From positions 43,136,466-43,200,465 of the forward strand of contig CM070512.1 in the NCBI GenBank assembly GCA_036346375.1: 64,000 nt of DNA, written 5' to 3'. This stretch comes from Guadua angustifolia. Lineage: Eukaryota; Streptophyta; Magnoliopsida; Poales; Poaceae. Under the pieces are notes generated by a model. It was not told the origin of the DNA. It did no database searches and worked only from the letters and a program-made list of their open reading frames with translations. The translations under genes and the position numbers were made by a program. How positions within the stretch are numbered: position 1 is the first letter of the stretch; the number at the start of each line of letters is the position of its first letter. This document shows, one piece after another, positions 46,501 through 58,632 of the stretch.

Positions 46501-47691
46501 AGTAATCAAGAATAATTTGAATATCCCAGTATAAAAGCATAACTCCTCATACAATATGCTAGGAATAGGAGAACTGAACATACCACCAACCGTGCCCCCT
46601 TTATTTACAAAGGTATGGGTATGTTCCTTCACCAGCAGATTATTGTCAGCCCCAACCTGAATGATAAGATCAAGTTACACCAGCAAGTACTGTTAATTCT
46701 AGCCAATAAGGCGGTAGTATCAATCATCAAGCCTCAAGAAAAAGCAATGAACTACATGCTTCATCAGCTCGTCTCCAAACCTACTTTAACGCAGTCCAAG
46801 TGCAGTAATATATTCAGCACTAACTATTTCTCCAATCATCTGAAAATACATAGAATTGGACCTTCTTCATTAGGCGGAAAAGATTGCTGTAACACCCGAA
46901 GAACACATGCAGCCCCATCTCGATATGGTTCCCTCGTTTGTCGACAAAAGAACCGACCTTGCCACCGATAAATGGCCGGGACTCGTACAAATCAACCTGT
47001 AAAAAGGAATTACAACCCATTTTGGACACAGCTAAAAAGGCACTGCCTTTCCTGAAGGAACCAAATTGTGACAGTCATTGCCGAAGGCAACCGATCAGCG
47101 AACCTCATGGCCCTGATCCAAGAGCTCCACCGCAGTGGACATGCCAGCGAGGCCGGCGCCTATGATGGCCACCTTGAGCTTCGGCCCCCTGTAGTGCTCC
47201 GGCTCCGGCGGGAACAACCCTTTCGGAGCTGCCAGATAAGGAAAAGAGAAATCCTCAAATCAAGATTGCTTTCGTAGGCGTTAGTAGATATGGCATTCCG
47301 GGCGCAAAGCTGTAGAATCGGAATGGAACTAAGTACATACACACGGTCTCCCTACAAACAACTCACAGATTTCGCAACCTAGGTGCAATTCATGATTCCA
47401 GCCGCGGTTCTGCCCAAATCAAGGTGCGCGAAGTTCACAAGGATCAACTAATTCCTTTCTTATCCATACCATTCCAATACCAAGAGGTCCAAGACTGAAC
47501 GACCGAACAAGAAGTGGGGAGGGGTCAAGGGAAAGGCCGAAGATTCGTCGTCCTCAGTCCTCACCGTTCACGCCCATGTCGGAGACGTTGCTGTCGAGCG
47601 AGCAGCGGACCACCGCGGGGCGGCGGGGCGGCGCGCGGCGCCGGCCAACGAGGGCGGGGGCAAGCGCGCACGACGTGGCAGCCATGGCCAT
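41936..47691 (-). CDS. ZDS: ZDS, 9,9'-di-cis-zeta-carotene desaturase
   Basis: Plastid FAD enzyme that converts zeta-carotene via neurosporene to lycopene in carotenoid synthesis, passing electrons to plastoquinone. Minus-strand exons: 47691-47565, 47228-47104, 46996-46862, 46656-46584, 46189-46116, 44998-44894, 44198-43954, 43859-43772, 43634-43592, 43472-43316, 43135-43007, 42755-42683, 42487-42323, 42094-41936. All introns are GT-AG in consistent phase, giving 565 aa, a normal length. Residues 1-30 are an Ala/Arg-rich transit peptide. [20 protein letters not shown] at about 62-81 holds the GxGxxG FAD site. [56 protein letters not shown] and [20 protein letters not shown] are signature ZDS text. 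The start is the upstream of two close ATGs (47691 and 47685). Introns 5 and 6 carry a SMART and a LINE tail; the coding frame is intact. Confidence 0.97.
43549..43584. repeat. (CA)18 microsatellite in ZDS intron 9
   Basis: Eighteen perfect CA units on the plus strand, (TG)18 in the transcript. It begins five nucleotides after the intron 9 donor dinucleotide and fills about a third of the 119-bp intron. Confidence 0.95.
44389..44818 (+). mobile_element. LINE 3' end with poly(A) in ZDS intron 6
   Basis: Antisense to ZDS. It encodes the last part of an L1 ORF2 ([42 protein letters not shown] then stop), a short 3' untranslated region, and a poly(A) run at about 44809-44818. The 16-bp sequence ATACTCCAAATTTAAA occurs on both sides (44373-44388 and 44819-44834), a typical target duplication. 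Strongly 5'-truncated. Confidence 0.88.
45675..45953 (+). mobile_element. SMART/TRIM miniature LTR retrotransposon in ZDS intron 5
   Basis: 279 bp in total: left LTR 45675-45754, right LTR 45873-45953 (about 80 bp, both starting TGTTGAAGTATAAGTG and ending GCAACTCAATA). The primer-binding site TGGTATCAGAGCC (45755-45767) matches initiator tRNA-Met and directly follows the left LTR. A purine tract (GTGAGGGGAG) precedes the right LTR. The exact 5-bp duplication ATATC flanks it (45670-45674 and 45954-45958). Size and layout match the small SMART elements described in grasses. It encodes no protein and relies on other elements for movement (family knowledge). Confidence 0.92.
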
Positions 47692-48286
47692 GGCGCGGTA
47701 GCAGCAGCACGGAGGCGACGAGGAGGAGCACCAGCACTAGTCCGCTGCTACTGGGAGGACTAAACTGAGAAGGAGGAGGAACCGAAGAAGAGGGAGGGGA
47801 GAACAGGAAGGCGAAGATGCCGTCGGGTTGGGGATTCGTCGTGGCGCCAGCGCCACCATTGCCGCACCAGGGTGGGTCGAGAGTTGGAACCCCTTTCTGC
47901 TACGTGCACACCCCTAGCCACCCACCAAATCCAACCACAGTTCCAAAGTCCAAACTCATCTGTTCTCTTCTTTTTGTGCGATTACATATGTACGGTAATG
48001 ATATCTGTCTTAAAGGTTTTATAGCAGTGGTCGGTTTGAAAATGAGTGTTGTTTTTGTGCATAGCTAGAGCACATGCCGAAGTTTCCCTTGACGTAGCTC
48101 ACATCTTGCTAGGGGTAGTGTGTTCTCTTCGACATGCGTATTCGAAGAGCACATTGAAAATTGCAGCACTGCTAATGGAGCCTTCTTCGGTTACTTCGGC
48201 ACAGTCAAGAACGTATTTCTTATCACGATGAAGAAGAACTTTATAGGAGTTAATTACCTAGGGACTCGATAGAAATCTTTTACATG
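47692..48286. other. ZDS upstream region
   Basis: About 100 bp next to the start codon is GA-rich on the plus strand (CT-rich in the transcript), fitting a 5' untranslated region. No TATA box could be assigned with confidence. No gene recognised further out. Confidence 0.45.
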
Positions 48287-48288
48287 TA

Positions 48289-48616
48289 TACTATCTCCAT
48301 TTTAAATTATAACACATTGTTTTTGCAAACTTGTTACAAAATATAAGGTGTGCAGGCAAAGTTATTAATGTTTTTCCTTGCCTACCGTTATTTTCCACAT
48401 GTTTTCTCTCTTGCATTTATAAGTAACTCTCTCACAAACTATTCCTCTCACATTTCCAAGGTAGTATTTATAGCATGGGTAGTATAGTTGTTTTCTGTTG
48501 TTTTTCTTTTGGTTTTACGACCTTCTTAATTCCTGTACCTAGCCAAAATTCGTCTTATAAAAAGAAATGGAATGTTTTCTATGAAATTCGTCTTATAAAG
48601 AGAAATGGAGGGAGTA
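48289..48616. mobile_element. Stowaway-like MITE upstream of ZDS
   Basis: Left TACTATCTCCATTTTAAATTATAA and right CTTATAAAGAGAAATGGAGGGAGTA are imperfect inverted repeats ending in TA, like Stowaway CTCCCTCC ends. An AAATTCGTCTTATAAA word is doubled internally. It lies about 600 bp upstream of the ZDS start codon. Confidence 0.6.
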
Positions 48617-49227
48617 CATGTTTTCTATGGTTCAAAGACTGGTGTGATGTATCAAGGCAAGACTTGTAAAAGGTCCTGCTACGAAGGTTATACTCTATTA
48701 TTTTCTTAAAGAACATACACAAGTGCAAATCTAATGCGTAAAGTATCGTATTATTACAAAAGGACGACACTTGATAGCGATACATTGTCTCTTATTTGAT
48801 AAATTGAACATGTGGTAGAAAATTTGGAGAAAATTATACATATAGAGTAATCTATGAAGTACATCTACAAATTTTTTCGTAGTTCGTGACTTTTATTAGT
48901 TGGTGTGCACGATGTGTACACGGAAGGCTGTGTGCACATGATATGTTGCCTTCAAATATATAGTATATGAAGCATCGTTAGATCATAATTAAAATATATT
49001 AAAGCATCACAATATTTAGTTTTTACAATTAATAGTCTGTTCACAAATGTAGTGTGAGTACATCTCGTTCACTTTAGATCGAAGCTTAGTCGTGGAACTC
49101 GCCCTTTGGATCGATGACATGTTCAGTCAATGAATCCAAATGATATGCTCTTGAATTGCTAAAATTTCTTTCGACAATGGCGATTGGTTCTCAACTTGGA
49201 GCGCCATTTGAAGAAAAGAAAAGAAAT
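48617..49227. other. Intergenic, no gene recognised
   Basis: AT-rich sequence without recognisable element ends. It leads into the CACTA-derived block. Confidence 0.5.
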
Positions 49228-52130
49228 TTAATTAATGATGATAGATGTTAAATGAAAGAAAAGTAGGCATGAATGTGTAATTATATACCATGTCTTCGTT
49301 ATAGCCAAGCGATCTTCGTGACAATTGCATGTAAATTTGTACATACGTAGTATGCGATAAACTATTTCCTGGTCATGTCTCATGTATGGAAAGTCTGTTA
49401 TTACTTTGAAAGTTGTCTGTAGGGAAGATGCGGACCACCTTTCTTGCAATACCGTGTGAATCTTGTTGTGAATGATTTTAAATAGTAATTAACCTTAAAT
49501 ACAATAGAATAAAATATTACTAGAGCAATAGCATAGCGATCGAGTTTACATTCATCATCTTCCAAAATTATGTTCATACTCACGAAGTTCTTTTCTCAAC
49601 GAGTCCAAGACATAAACCACCGCTAGCTTCTAACTCGATGACGAGGAGGACCCAGTGATAACTAGACATATATGTTAACACAGCCTATTAGTCCCACACC
49701 GTGTCACGCAAAAATAGTAAAACAATATTAGAAGTAGGGTAATACGTACTGAAAGTTATAGGGTACAAGTACGGAGGTTTTCTTTCTCAGCTTGAAGAAA
49801 GTCCTAAATAAATAGTCTTCAACAAACTTTGGGTCATCACGGACGAGTTTCTCGTTAACAAGCCCCGGATCGAGAAATCCTAAAGCTTCATCCTTATTTT
49901 TTGCACATAACTGTATCTCCATTCTACATATGTAAAAAAGAAGTTAGACATATACAATAATTAATTAGAGACTTACAAAGTACAAGAATATACAATAATA
50001 TAATTAGAGACTTACAAAGTCCACTTTGTATTTCAGGATCGACCCTCTTGCCTTCTTGCATGTATATCTTGCCCGCAATTTTGTTGTTAGCTCTAAATCT
50101 TTTGGGGAGCCATCGGTTGCCCTTAATGTACTTCAGACCTGGGTCAACATATACAATCTTTTTGAGCGCGAGAAGCTCTAACTTTTCGGAACATGCCATC
50201 CCCATTGTGAAAATCCTGATTAGCATCGACTTTGTATTTCATGGCACCTTTTGGAAGTGATCGCCCGTTTGCTCTTTGCGTTCTTCTTGATCATACCCTC
50301 TTTCGGCATGACCGCTTTGGTACATGGACTAAGATAATCTTGATGGTGCGGTGAGGCCTTCTTGGTACCGCAATTTTGTTGTTAGGTTGGACTCTAAATC
50401 TTTTGGGGATGGTGCGGCGGAGGAGTTGGACTTGTCCTACTTGGTGCTTGCGGAGGAGTTGCACTTTTCGTGGCGGCAGTCTGCGTGTGGAAGTGCGGCT
50501 CATCATCATCGTCGTCGTTGTCGGCCTCATCGTCCGGGCGAACATAATCAAGCTCTTGCGCCCATGCGAAAGCCATGCGTTTTCTCCAAGTTTGTTTTTA
50601 GTCCTCGCCGAGAATCTCTACCTCCATTTTGCGATATTGTCGGACTACTGCTTGTCTGCTTCGACCTGGAGAATCCCGCCAGATGGGCGGTCACGAGAAC
50701 CTGCGAGGAGGCACATGGCCAAGCCGCCGCCAGGCCACCTTGATGGTAATGCCATGTCGCGGACAAATGCAGCTACGCACGTGTCGATTCTGTGATGTCA
50801 TCCTTTGGAAAATGGAGTCGATGCTCTCCGGAATCGTTGCGGATGCCTTGGTGCTCTTAAGAACACCGTGTGAGAGGTTCGGAGTTTGTCATCGAGTGGC
50901 GATCGTGGTGAGAGCTTTCTTTCTTGCTTGCTCATTAACTTGATCGGCCGCTCTCTCTTCCTCTAACGCTCTTGACCACGACATCTTGTATTTGACTTTG
51001 CGGTTCATATTCTCCTATTCTTTTCGCGCTTGTACATAAGTCGTCATCAGGGAAGCCTTCTTTCCACGGCACCAAACCAACTCCTCGGAGTGCGCCGAGA
51101 TGCTCTCTGTTACCAGGGCAGCATCGGCTCATCATTCTCCTCCGTGGGATGAAAAGCCCTTGGAAGACTCCACGTGAGCATCGATATTTTCAGGACACCT
51201 CCGGGCTCTATCGCTCTGAAGCTCAAGCGCCATCTTGAGATAGAAGTCCCCTTCCAAGCAACGATGCTTTGATCGTGCGATGAACTCCGCCGTCGAGAGT
51301 AACGCCCTTGAGGGTTAGCTCTTGTTAGCGCCTATCCTGCGGTATTTTCTTCACGTAGCCACGATTGCCTAGTGTGTGAGGTGGATATTCTTATCGCGTT
51401 TGCCTTGTTCTTCGACTCAACGTTATGCAGGCTTCTTGAAATTCTATACTCCACAAAGTCCTTCCAAAATTCTCTTATCTTTGGAAACATGTTAAAATTT
51501 GGCGTGACATTCTTCTTCACATAGGTCTTATTCATTTGAGTCTTCCAATTCTTCGGCATGTGCACATGATACCTAGTGCACGTTTCTTTGCAACCAACTC
51601 GACCCTTGGAAATGGAATACTTGTTTTAGCTTGCCCATAGCGATTCCTTGGTCATCGGGAACAACCCTTGATCACCTTGGCACGGTCCATGATCTATAGA
51701 TGATGGGCACGTTATCCCTAGCAAGTACTCCACAGTTTTGTCTGTCTGGCATGTAATGACTTCGGGTATAGCAGGTTCCCGACTTAGAAGGTGGAGTATG
51801 TTGTGAACGCCTTGACATCTTGTTAACCCACGACACCTTGCGGCTTTGTTCACCCGACGTTTGAGCCTACAATTGGATCTTGTTATTAGTCGTATGACCC
51901 TACAATATTTTGGGATTCTAGCGTACTAATACTTTACCTCGCCCATGTTAGTCGCGTCGACTTGGTCCATGGCGTTGGCGTCGACTTGGCCCATAGCGAG
52001 GCGTCGGTTTGGTCCATGGTACATGGCGTCGGGTTGCTCCATATCAATATCTGTAGGTCCAAGTAGCCACTTGGGCTACCCACTCCTACTGTCTACATTC
52101 GAGGGCGAACTCCCTCGGCACTTGTCCACA
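49228..52130 (-). pseudogene. CACTA second-ORF remnant (Transposase_24 / Ulp1-like)
   Basis: Minus strand, many frames. Positions 51565-51332 encode KNWKTQMNKTYVKKNVTPNF and FWKDFVEYRISRS, like Transposase_24. Positions 50226-50060 encode LLALKKIVYVDPGLKYIKGN. Positions 49922-49728 encode EALGFLDPGLVNEKLVRDD and RKKTSVLVPYNFQY, like the Ulp1/C48-protease-type domain of plant CACTA elements. Positions 49583-49401 continue it. Stops are frequent. In CACTA elements such ORFs accompany the TnpD transposase; exact boundaries and the parent element are uncertain. Confidence 0.65.
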
Positions 52131-52292
52131 TGATTAAGGCCATTCCTAACAATCCAAAATATGCACATGTAACTTTAAAGATACTTATACATGAGAAAAA
52201 AATCACATGATACATATACATCTCGAAATGAAAAAATAATATGAAAAAATTCATATATTCTTAAGAATATATTCCACACTAAAATGATTTTT

Positions 52293-52718
52293 AAAAAATA
52301 AGCCCTGCAAGTTCAAAAACATGGATGTCACGAGGCGTCCAATTTGCAGAAGAAAGCCATGAGGAGATATGCTGCTATAGAAATGGACTTGGGACTTGGT
52401 TGGTGTCTTCTTTAGCGTACCACTTGTCTATAGGTTTCCTCCGCTCCTCTTCTTCATTGATCATGGAGTCCTGCGTGTCCAACTTTTCCAATGAAAAATT
52501 TCATATTCTATGAAGATATAGAACATGAAATTTTTCATTGGAAAGTTGGACAAGATACTCATGATCAATGAAGAAGAGAAGGCGGAGGAAACCTATAGAC
52601 AAAGGTACGCTAAAAAGACAACAAGTCCTAATCCATTTTCAAGAAGCATGTCTCCTCATGGCTTCTTCGAACTGCGATCTACACCCATGATTCTTGAACT
52701 TGCAGGGCTATTTTTTTA
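52293..52718. repeat. Long foldback hairpin (about 215-bp arms)
   Basis: The left arm (AGCCCTGCAAGTTCA, GCCATGAGGAGA, TTTAGCGTACC, GTCTATAGGTTTCCTCCGC, CTTCTTCATTGATCATG, CCAATGAAAAATTTCAT) is mirrored by the right arm with few mismatches, and almost no loop near 52513. The right arm keeps an open frame (52525-52809, plus strand), so the duplicated sequence may once have been coding. It lies between CACTA fragments. Confidence 0.85.
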
Positions 52719-54440
52719 CATACATTTTGGTCAACAAAATATACATACACATAAAATTGTAGAATCAAATTCATTATATATCGAGAGTTACAAACAAGAA
52801 AAATTCTAGCAAGTTTAAACTCTATAAACTTGTCGAGACTTTTCTCTTTTTATATATATATATAATGAATCTTGAAATTCATACAACTCGCTTACTATTA
52901 CAATTAGTGGCACAACTATTAACTAAATGAACTACAACTACTTACTATTACAATTAGTGGCACAAAACAAATATTTACAACACATGTATACATCTTTCTG
53001 AAACAAATATTTACAACACATGTATACATCTTTCTGAAACAAATATTTACAACACATGTATACATCTTTCAAGAAGATATACAAAGCACCAAATTGAAGT
53101 TTACTTTTGGCTGCAATATAAATAACCACAGAGCAAAATGATCAAAAGCAGCACATGTGCGAGATGTGAATTCACAAGGCAACTAGCATAAAGCTCAACT
53201 TGTTTATTTTGAGTGTTCTCAGATGTCGGGTTGCCCAAAGGCCCTCCTGCGCCACAAGGGGCGAGTAATAGACTAATTTGTGACAACCTTACCTTAGTTT
53301 GAACCCTTACCACCTTAACATACACATTACAAAAATTGATAATCAAGCTCATTTTAGCAGATTATATTGATTGAGCATACATTCAGATCAGATACATTAA
53401 ATATTTGCTAAGAATCTTGAAATGAAGTAAAGTGACAACAAGTAAAGTGACAGAGAAGTGCTACTAATAGACTAAGAACTAAACAAAATATAGACAACAG
53501 TATAGACATAGAAGTGCTACTAACATCATCGGTATTGAACACTAATTAGACTAAGGAACTAAGGAACTAAACAAAATATAGGCAGAGAAGTGCTACTAAG
53601 GACCTAAACAAAATATAGACAGGAGAAGTGGTCATGCAATACATGCAATACAAGATTGTTGAAATAAAGGGCGATATGAGCATAATGAGACATATACTTA
53701 ACCGGATATGACTAAGCACAACTTATCCACAATGTCGAGAACATATGAAATGATCATGAATTCAACGGTATAAGCTTATAATCACATAGATTCATGATAT
53801 GAACACATATATCAGGACATTCAGCATGGATAATAAATGAATTAACGAGCGTTATACTACTCATGTTTGGTTTTTCGATGTGCTCTCAGTTGAATAACTT
53901 GATGGGTTGCTTCAAAGAAGCCCTCCAACACCAAATTTCAGCAATACATCACAGGGTATATCAATCTGAAATTAGTGACTCTATTCGATTCAGCACCGTT
54001 TAAGAAAAATTGACCGACTAATACTCAATTATGGATGACACGCTCTTGAACAACAAAATTGCAATAATTTTGCCTCACGACGTGATGCCAAGCCGGTGAG
54101 AATTGAGTTCCATATTAGTCCGGGATATCAAAGTTATGAAAGGAACTATTCTCGAGGATAGCATATCACATATCTGGCTGACAACAAAGAACAAGTTAAA
54201 GTATTGATACAATGATCTAACTTGATCTCAATTACGAATGATTCACTAACTAGCGGATAAATATTGCCTCATTTATTTGTATCATCATCGAGCGATAGTA
54301 GAGAATAAAATCGATTGCCTCATTTATTTGTATCATCATCACGAATAAATCTCTATCTCATTGATAACCCTAGAATCATCACAGTTAGTTGTCACAAATT
54401 GTCTATTGCAGATCCCAAATCCTCATTGAACACTATACCC
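52719..54440. other. Non-coding, short tandem repeats
   Basis: A 24-bp word (CTTACTATTACAATTAGTGG) is doubled at about 52890 and 52941. A 36-bp unit is tripled at 52965-53070. An AACTAAACAAAATATAGAC word recurs at about 53477, 53568 and 53605. No gene recognised; probably the interior of a CACTA element. Confidence 0.5.
52965..53070. repeat. Three tandem 36-bp units
   Basis: AAACAAATATTTACAACACA... starts at 52965, 53001 and 53037, essentially identical. Confidence 0.92.
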
Positions 54441-54850
54441 ACATGCTAGGTCCCCAAGCCAAATGAATTGGTGGCCCTTAGCATCTGCACATGCACATCT
54501 GAAACATTCACAATCACATTCACAATCACATGCACATTCACATTCACATTCACATCTGCACATTCACATCTCAAGACAACCACATTCGCACATGGCAAGA
54601 AGCGTGACCAAGGCGACGGCGGGGAGGCAGTGGGGAGGTCGAGGCGACAGGCGGGAGACGGTGGGGAGGTCGAGGCGACGGGGAGATGGGGAGGTGAAGG
54701 CGGCATGGCCTCGAGTCGAGGCGGGCGGCGAGGAGCTCGAGGCGACGGGCGTCTGGCCGAGGCGGCGGCGTCGAGAGCTTAGAGGCGATTGCCAATGAAA
54801 TCGAGAGGAGGGCGGCTAGGGCTAAGGTAAATGAGAGGAAGGCGGCGTTT
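54441..54850 (-). other. Possible first exon of a CACTA gene
   Basis: Directly downstream (minus strand) of a TATA box at 54858-54851. GC-rich, with an Arg/Pro-rich frame starting MAIASKLSTPPPRPDARR (54795-54571). Then a (CACATT)n-like run at 54505-54570. Position after subterminal repeats and a TATA box matches CACTA genes, but the protein is unrecognisable. Confidence 0.35.
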
Positions 54851-54858
54851 TATTTATA
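54851..54858 (-). promoter_or_regulatory. TATA box next to CACTA subterminal repeats
   Basis: TATAAATA on the minus strand, just left of the repeat array 54869-55058. Similar TATA boxes follow the arrays at 60415 and 62278. Confidence 0.5.
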
Positions 54859-54868
54859 GTGGTGGAAT

Positions 54869-55058
54869 ATCGCGGGTTGGTCATACCAACCGGTGAAGGA
54901 TAGATATTATCGCGGTCCATTGTACAACCGCGGTGATAGTGGAATACTCTCGCCGGTCCATTGTACAACCGGCGGTGATAGTGAATACTACTGCCGGTCC
55001 ATTGTACAACCGCAAGTGATAGGAATACTCTGCCGGTCCATTGTACAACCGGCAAGTG
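54869..55058. repeat. CACTA-type subterminal repeat array
   Basis: Four or more copies of a palindromic unit (CCGGTCCATTGTACAACCGG or close variants) separated by GTGATAGTGAATACT-like spacers. Each unit can fold as a short hairpin. Such arrays are the transposase-binding zones of CACTA elements (family knowledge). Confidence 0.75.
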
Positions 55059-55492
55059 ATCATCTTTTGCCCATATTCTCGTTAAAATTTATCTTTTTTA
55101 TTGCTCTTAATATAGGACTAATTTGATCATGAAATTTTATATGTACATGGGGTAAGATGAGATGTACATCCATGATTTTGTTTCGAAATTTTGGAAACTT
55201 TTCTTAGTTGGATTGCACGGTGATTGCACCAAATGTCACAAATTGAACAAATTCAAGTGCGATCAAAATCACAAAAATCCAAATGCGATAAAACTTTCAA
55301 TTTGATCAAAAGAAAGCATAACCTCAATTTCCATTATTGCATATATTACATTAATTGTTACATATGAGAAAATAAACATGTCGTTCATACAAAAGAAAGC
55401 ATACATTTCATTACTACAACTAAGCTACGACTCGACCTTCGTTATGATCGCGCGTATGTATGTAGCTTCACACCGCTTCCATGGTACTTAGG
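55059..55492. other. AT-rich, no gene recognised
   Basis: Lies between the repeat array and the 3' end of the TnpD pseudogene. No element ends identified. Confidence 0.4.
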
Positions 55493-58400
55493 TCAACGTC
55501 CTCTCCAAAAGGGAAGCTCATCGAATTGGTTGTACTCTTCCTCGACAACATTCTCAACTCCGACAATCCTTCTTTTTCCTTGAATAACCACGTGGCGCTC
55601 CTTGTTAGCCGAATTCATTAAAGAAGATTTGTGTCCTGAATTAGCAAGTACGAATGGTTCTTCTCTCAGATCCGAGCGAGTTTGAGGTCCACGGTAGTGA
55701 TCTTGATGCTTGTCGATATTCACGCCACGAAGTCGACCCATTGGCACCGAAAAAGAGGACCTTCAAGGACCATAGTCAAGCTCCCAAATCTCTTCTATGA
55801 ATCCGTAGTAGGTTTGCCTATTTCCATTCTTTGTCATAGGCATCTATATGGATACCGCTATTTTGATTGGTGCTCTTTTTATCTTGCGCTCTTGTATAAA
55901 ATGTAAAACCATTTATGTCGATCCTTGGAATGTCCGAATTGTAGTTGACGGTCCACGAGCCAACAATTTCAACTGAGTGCGATCATGCCTCAGACGCATC
56001 ATGTGTCTACACAACCAATCGCCGAAATTATCTCTGTGCTCTCTCGAGCCAACCTCTCGACCTCCACAGGTTTGTTTTGGATAGCACGTTCTTGTGCATG
56101 TCGACATATGGGGCCACCACAACCGATTGTCCCAAAAGCTGCGAAATGTGCTTGTGTAAATGCAGCTAGATTGCTAATACGTCTTGATTTCTAGTGTCCC
56201 TTTCCCTGTAGCCTTCCCTCATGCCGAGATCTGAGCACACCAATCGGTTTGAGATCCATATAATCGACGCAGAACTCAATGACCTCCTCGGTTCCCGACC
56301 ATCGGCAATGCTGACCTTCCTACGATTTGATTCTGAACATATTTCTTTATAACCCCATGAATCTCTCGAAGGGTACATCGATGTAGAAATACGGGACCAA
56401 GAATTCAGATCTCTTTCACAATGTGAACAATGAGATGGACCATAATATCAAAAAAGATGGAGGAAACACATCTCAAGCCCGCATGCAGTGTGAACCACGC
56501 CTTCCTGCGGCTTGTCTAGTATTAATGGATCGATGGCCTTCAGTGAAATCGCGTTGAAGAATGAACACAACTTGATAATTGGGTCTCGGACTTTCTCTGG
56601 CGAACCCCCTAATTGCAATTGGAAGCATCTGTCATCATCACGTGGCAATCGTGAGACTTCATACCAATTAACTTTAAGTCTTTCATTGAGACTAGTCTCT
56701 TTATGTTAGCAGAGTAACGAGACGGAACTTTGATTCCGTGCAAGCATTCGCAAACGCTAATTTTCTCTTTCTTGCTCAAAGTGTAGCAGTTGCGGAAGGT
56801 ACTTTTGCTCAGTATCCATTTCTTCATGATGCGGCTCCTTCCTCGATTTCATATCTTCGAGGTCCATCCTTGCTTGAAGTGTATCTTTCGCTTTGCCGGT
56901 ATGTCCAAGAAGATACCAAGCAAGCTATCACACACGCTTCTTCTCTATGTGCATGACGTCGATTGCGTGTCGAACTTCCGTGTGCTGCCAATAAGGTAGG
57001 ATCCAAAATATTGATTTCTTTTCCACAAAGGAGCCTTATCCCGGAAGTCGGAATAGATGTCTTCGGCTCCTTTCCGTGAATAATTGTAAGGTCCTTTACG
57101 GCAAATATCTGCTTCCCGATCGATTCTTCTGAGCTAATGCAGTCTCTTTGTCCCGTCAAAAGCTCTCTTATTATTGCGGTATGGGTGATCCTTACGGAGG
57201 AACCTACGATGCCGCATGTAAGCCATTTTTAATTGTTCTTCACCAACGGCTAGTCAGATCATCCGAGCCTTTGGGCGATCCGTTGAAGCCTTTGTCGTTG
57301 CGGCCCGACAGTTGCCAAGAGCAGATAATCATTAATGGTTACAAACAATAATGCCCGTAGGATAAAGTTTTCTCTTTTATACTCATCCCATACCTGCACA
57401 CCATCGGTCCACAATATTAGAAGATCTTCAACCAATGGTTTGAGGTACACATCGATATCATTGCCGGTTGCACAGGCCCTTGGATCAATAGTGGCATCAT
57501 AATGTACTTTCGCTTCATGCAAAGCCAAGGAGGAAGGTTGTAGATGCATAAAGTCACCGCCAAGTCTTTGTGGACGACTACTCATGTTGCCAAAAGGATT
57601 CATCCCATCATACTCAACCCGAACCTTATATTCCTCACATCATATGCAAAGCTTCTTATATTTTCTCATCGATGTTCCTCCATTGCACGTAATCGGTAGG
57701 TGTCCGAGCATTCCATCCTTCTTACGCTCTTGGCGTACCATCGTAGCAATTGGGCATGCCTTTTGTTCGCAAACAATCGCCAGACGGGATTATAGGAAAT
57801 ACCACACCACCTTACGGGACACCTCTTCTTCTTCGCCTCACCCGACATCTTCGTTCTCGATATCGCTGCCGCGTTGCCCTTATACCGCTTTGCTTTTGCA
57901 AACAACACGAGCATCCATGTCTACAAACTCATTGCGATACAATATGCAATCGCTTGGACATGCGTGTATTCTTTGTACTTCCGGTCCCAACGGGCGGACA
58001 ACTGCTTGGCTCGGCACGTAGTTGAAGGCAACACGTTACCCTCTCGAAGCAAGTCCCCAAGAGACATAACACCGAGAAAGCTCTTATCGGACCAACCATT
58101 GCTTGCCTTCAAGCTGCGCAGAGGAAAGCACGGTATGCGACTTTACGGCTCCTCCTTGCGGCGGGTACAATGGCGTTGTAGAGTCTTCTACCATACGTTG
58201 GAACTTTTGAAACTCCCTTTCACTCGTGAAGTCCCTCCCCATCACGCAAAGATTTGATCTAGATCATCTTCGTGGGTATCAACGAACGCATCTTCCACCG
58301 TCATATCGTTGTCTCCGTCATCTCCATCAATGTGTTGCCCTTCATGAACAATATCATCTTCATCAATGTTTTGCCCTTCATGTATAATATCATCTTCACC

Positions 58401-58632
58401 GTGTTTCACCCAACAGTATAGCCACCTTGAAACCCCTTCTCAAGCAAGTGTGCGCGTGTCGACTCTATGTTACAAAACATCTTCTCATTTTTGCAATCAA
58501 CGCATGGACAACACATATAGTCCGCCGAGTTTCTTGACTTGTGTGCCGCATGAGCATTCGTAAAAACAAGTCACACCATTAAAGAACTACTGCACCACGA
58601 CGGTCCGTGTCATACATCCACCTTCGGTCCAT
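55493..58632 (-). pseudogene. CACTA TnpD-type transposase pseudogene
   Basis: Starts MDRRWMYDTDRR at 58632 on the minus strand. Then KASNGWSDKSF and EGNVLPSTTCRAK (58112-58020). The Transposase_21 core follows at 57603-57259 (MNPFGNMSSR, GNDIDVYLKPLVEDLLILW, VWDEYKRENFILRALLFVTI). DUF4218 text is at about 56900-56160 (KVPSRYSANIKRLVSMKDLK, LIGMKSHDCHV, FFDIMVHLIVHIVKEI, MYPFERFM). DUF4216 text is at 55960-55493 (NGFTFYTRAQDKKSTNQNSG, KRRIVGVENVV, EEYNQFDELP). The domain order is complete, but frameshifts and stops are numerous. An intact protein would cut at CACTA ends. Confidence 0.88.

Noticed and set aside
47514..47768. Plus-strand 84-codon frame
   Set aside because: Antisense shadow of ZDS exon 1 and its GC-rich transit-peptide coding.
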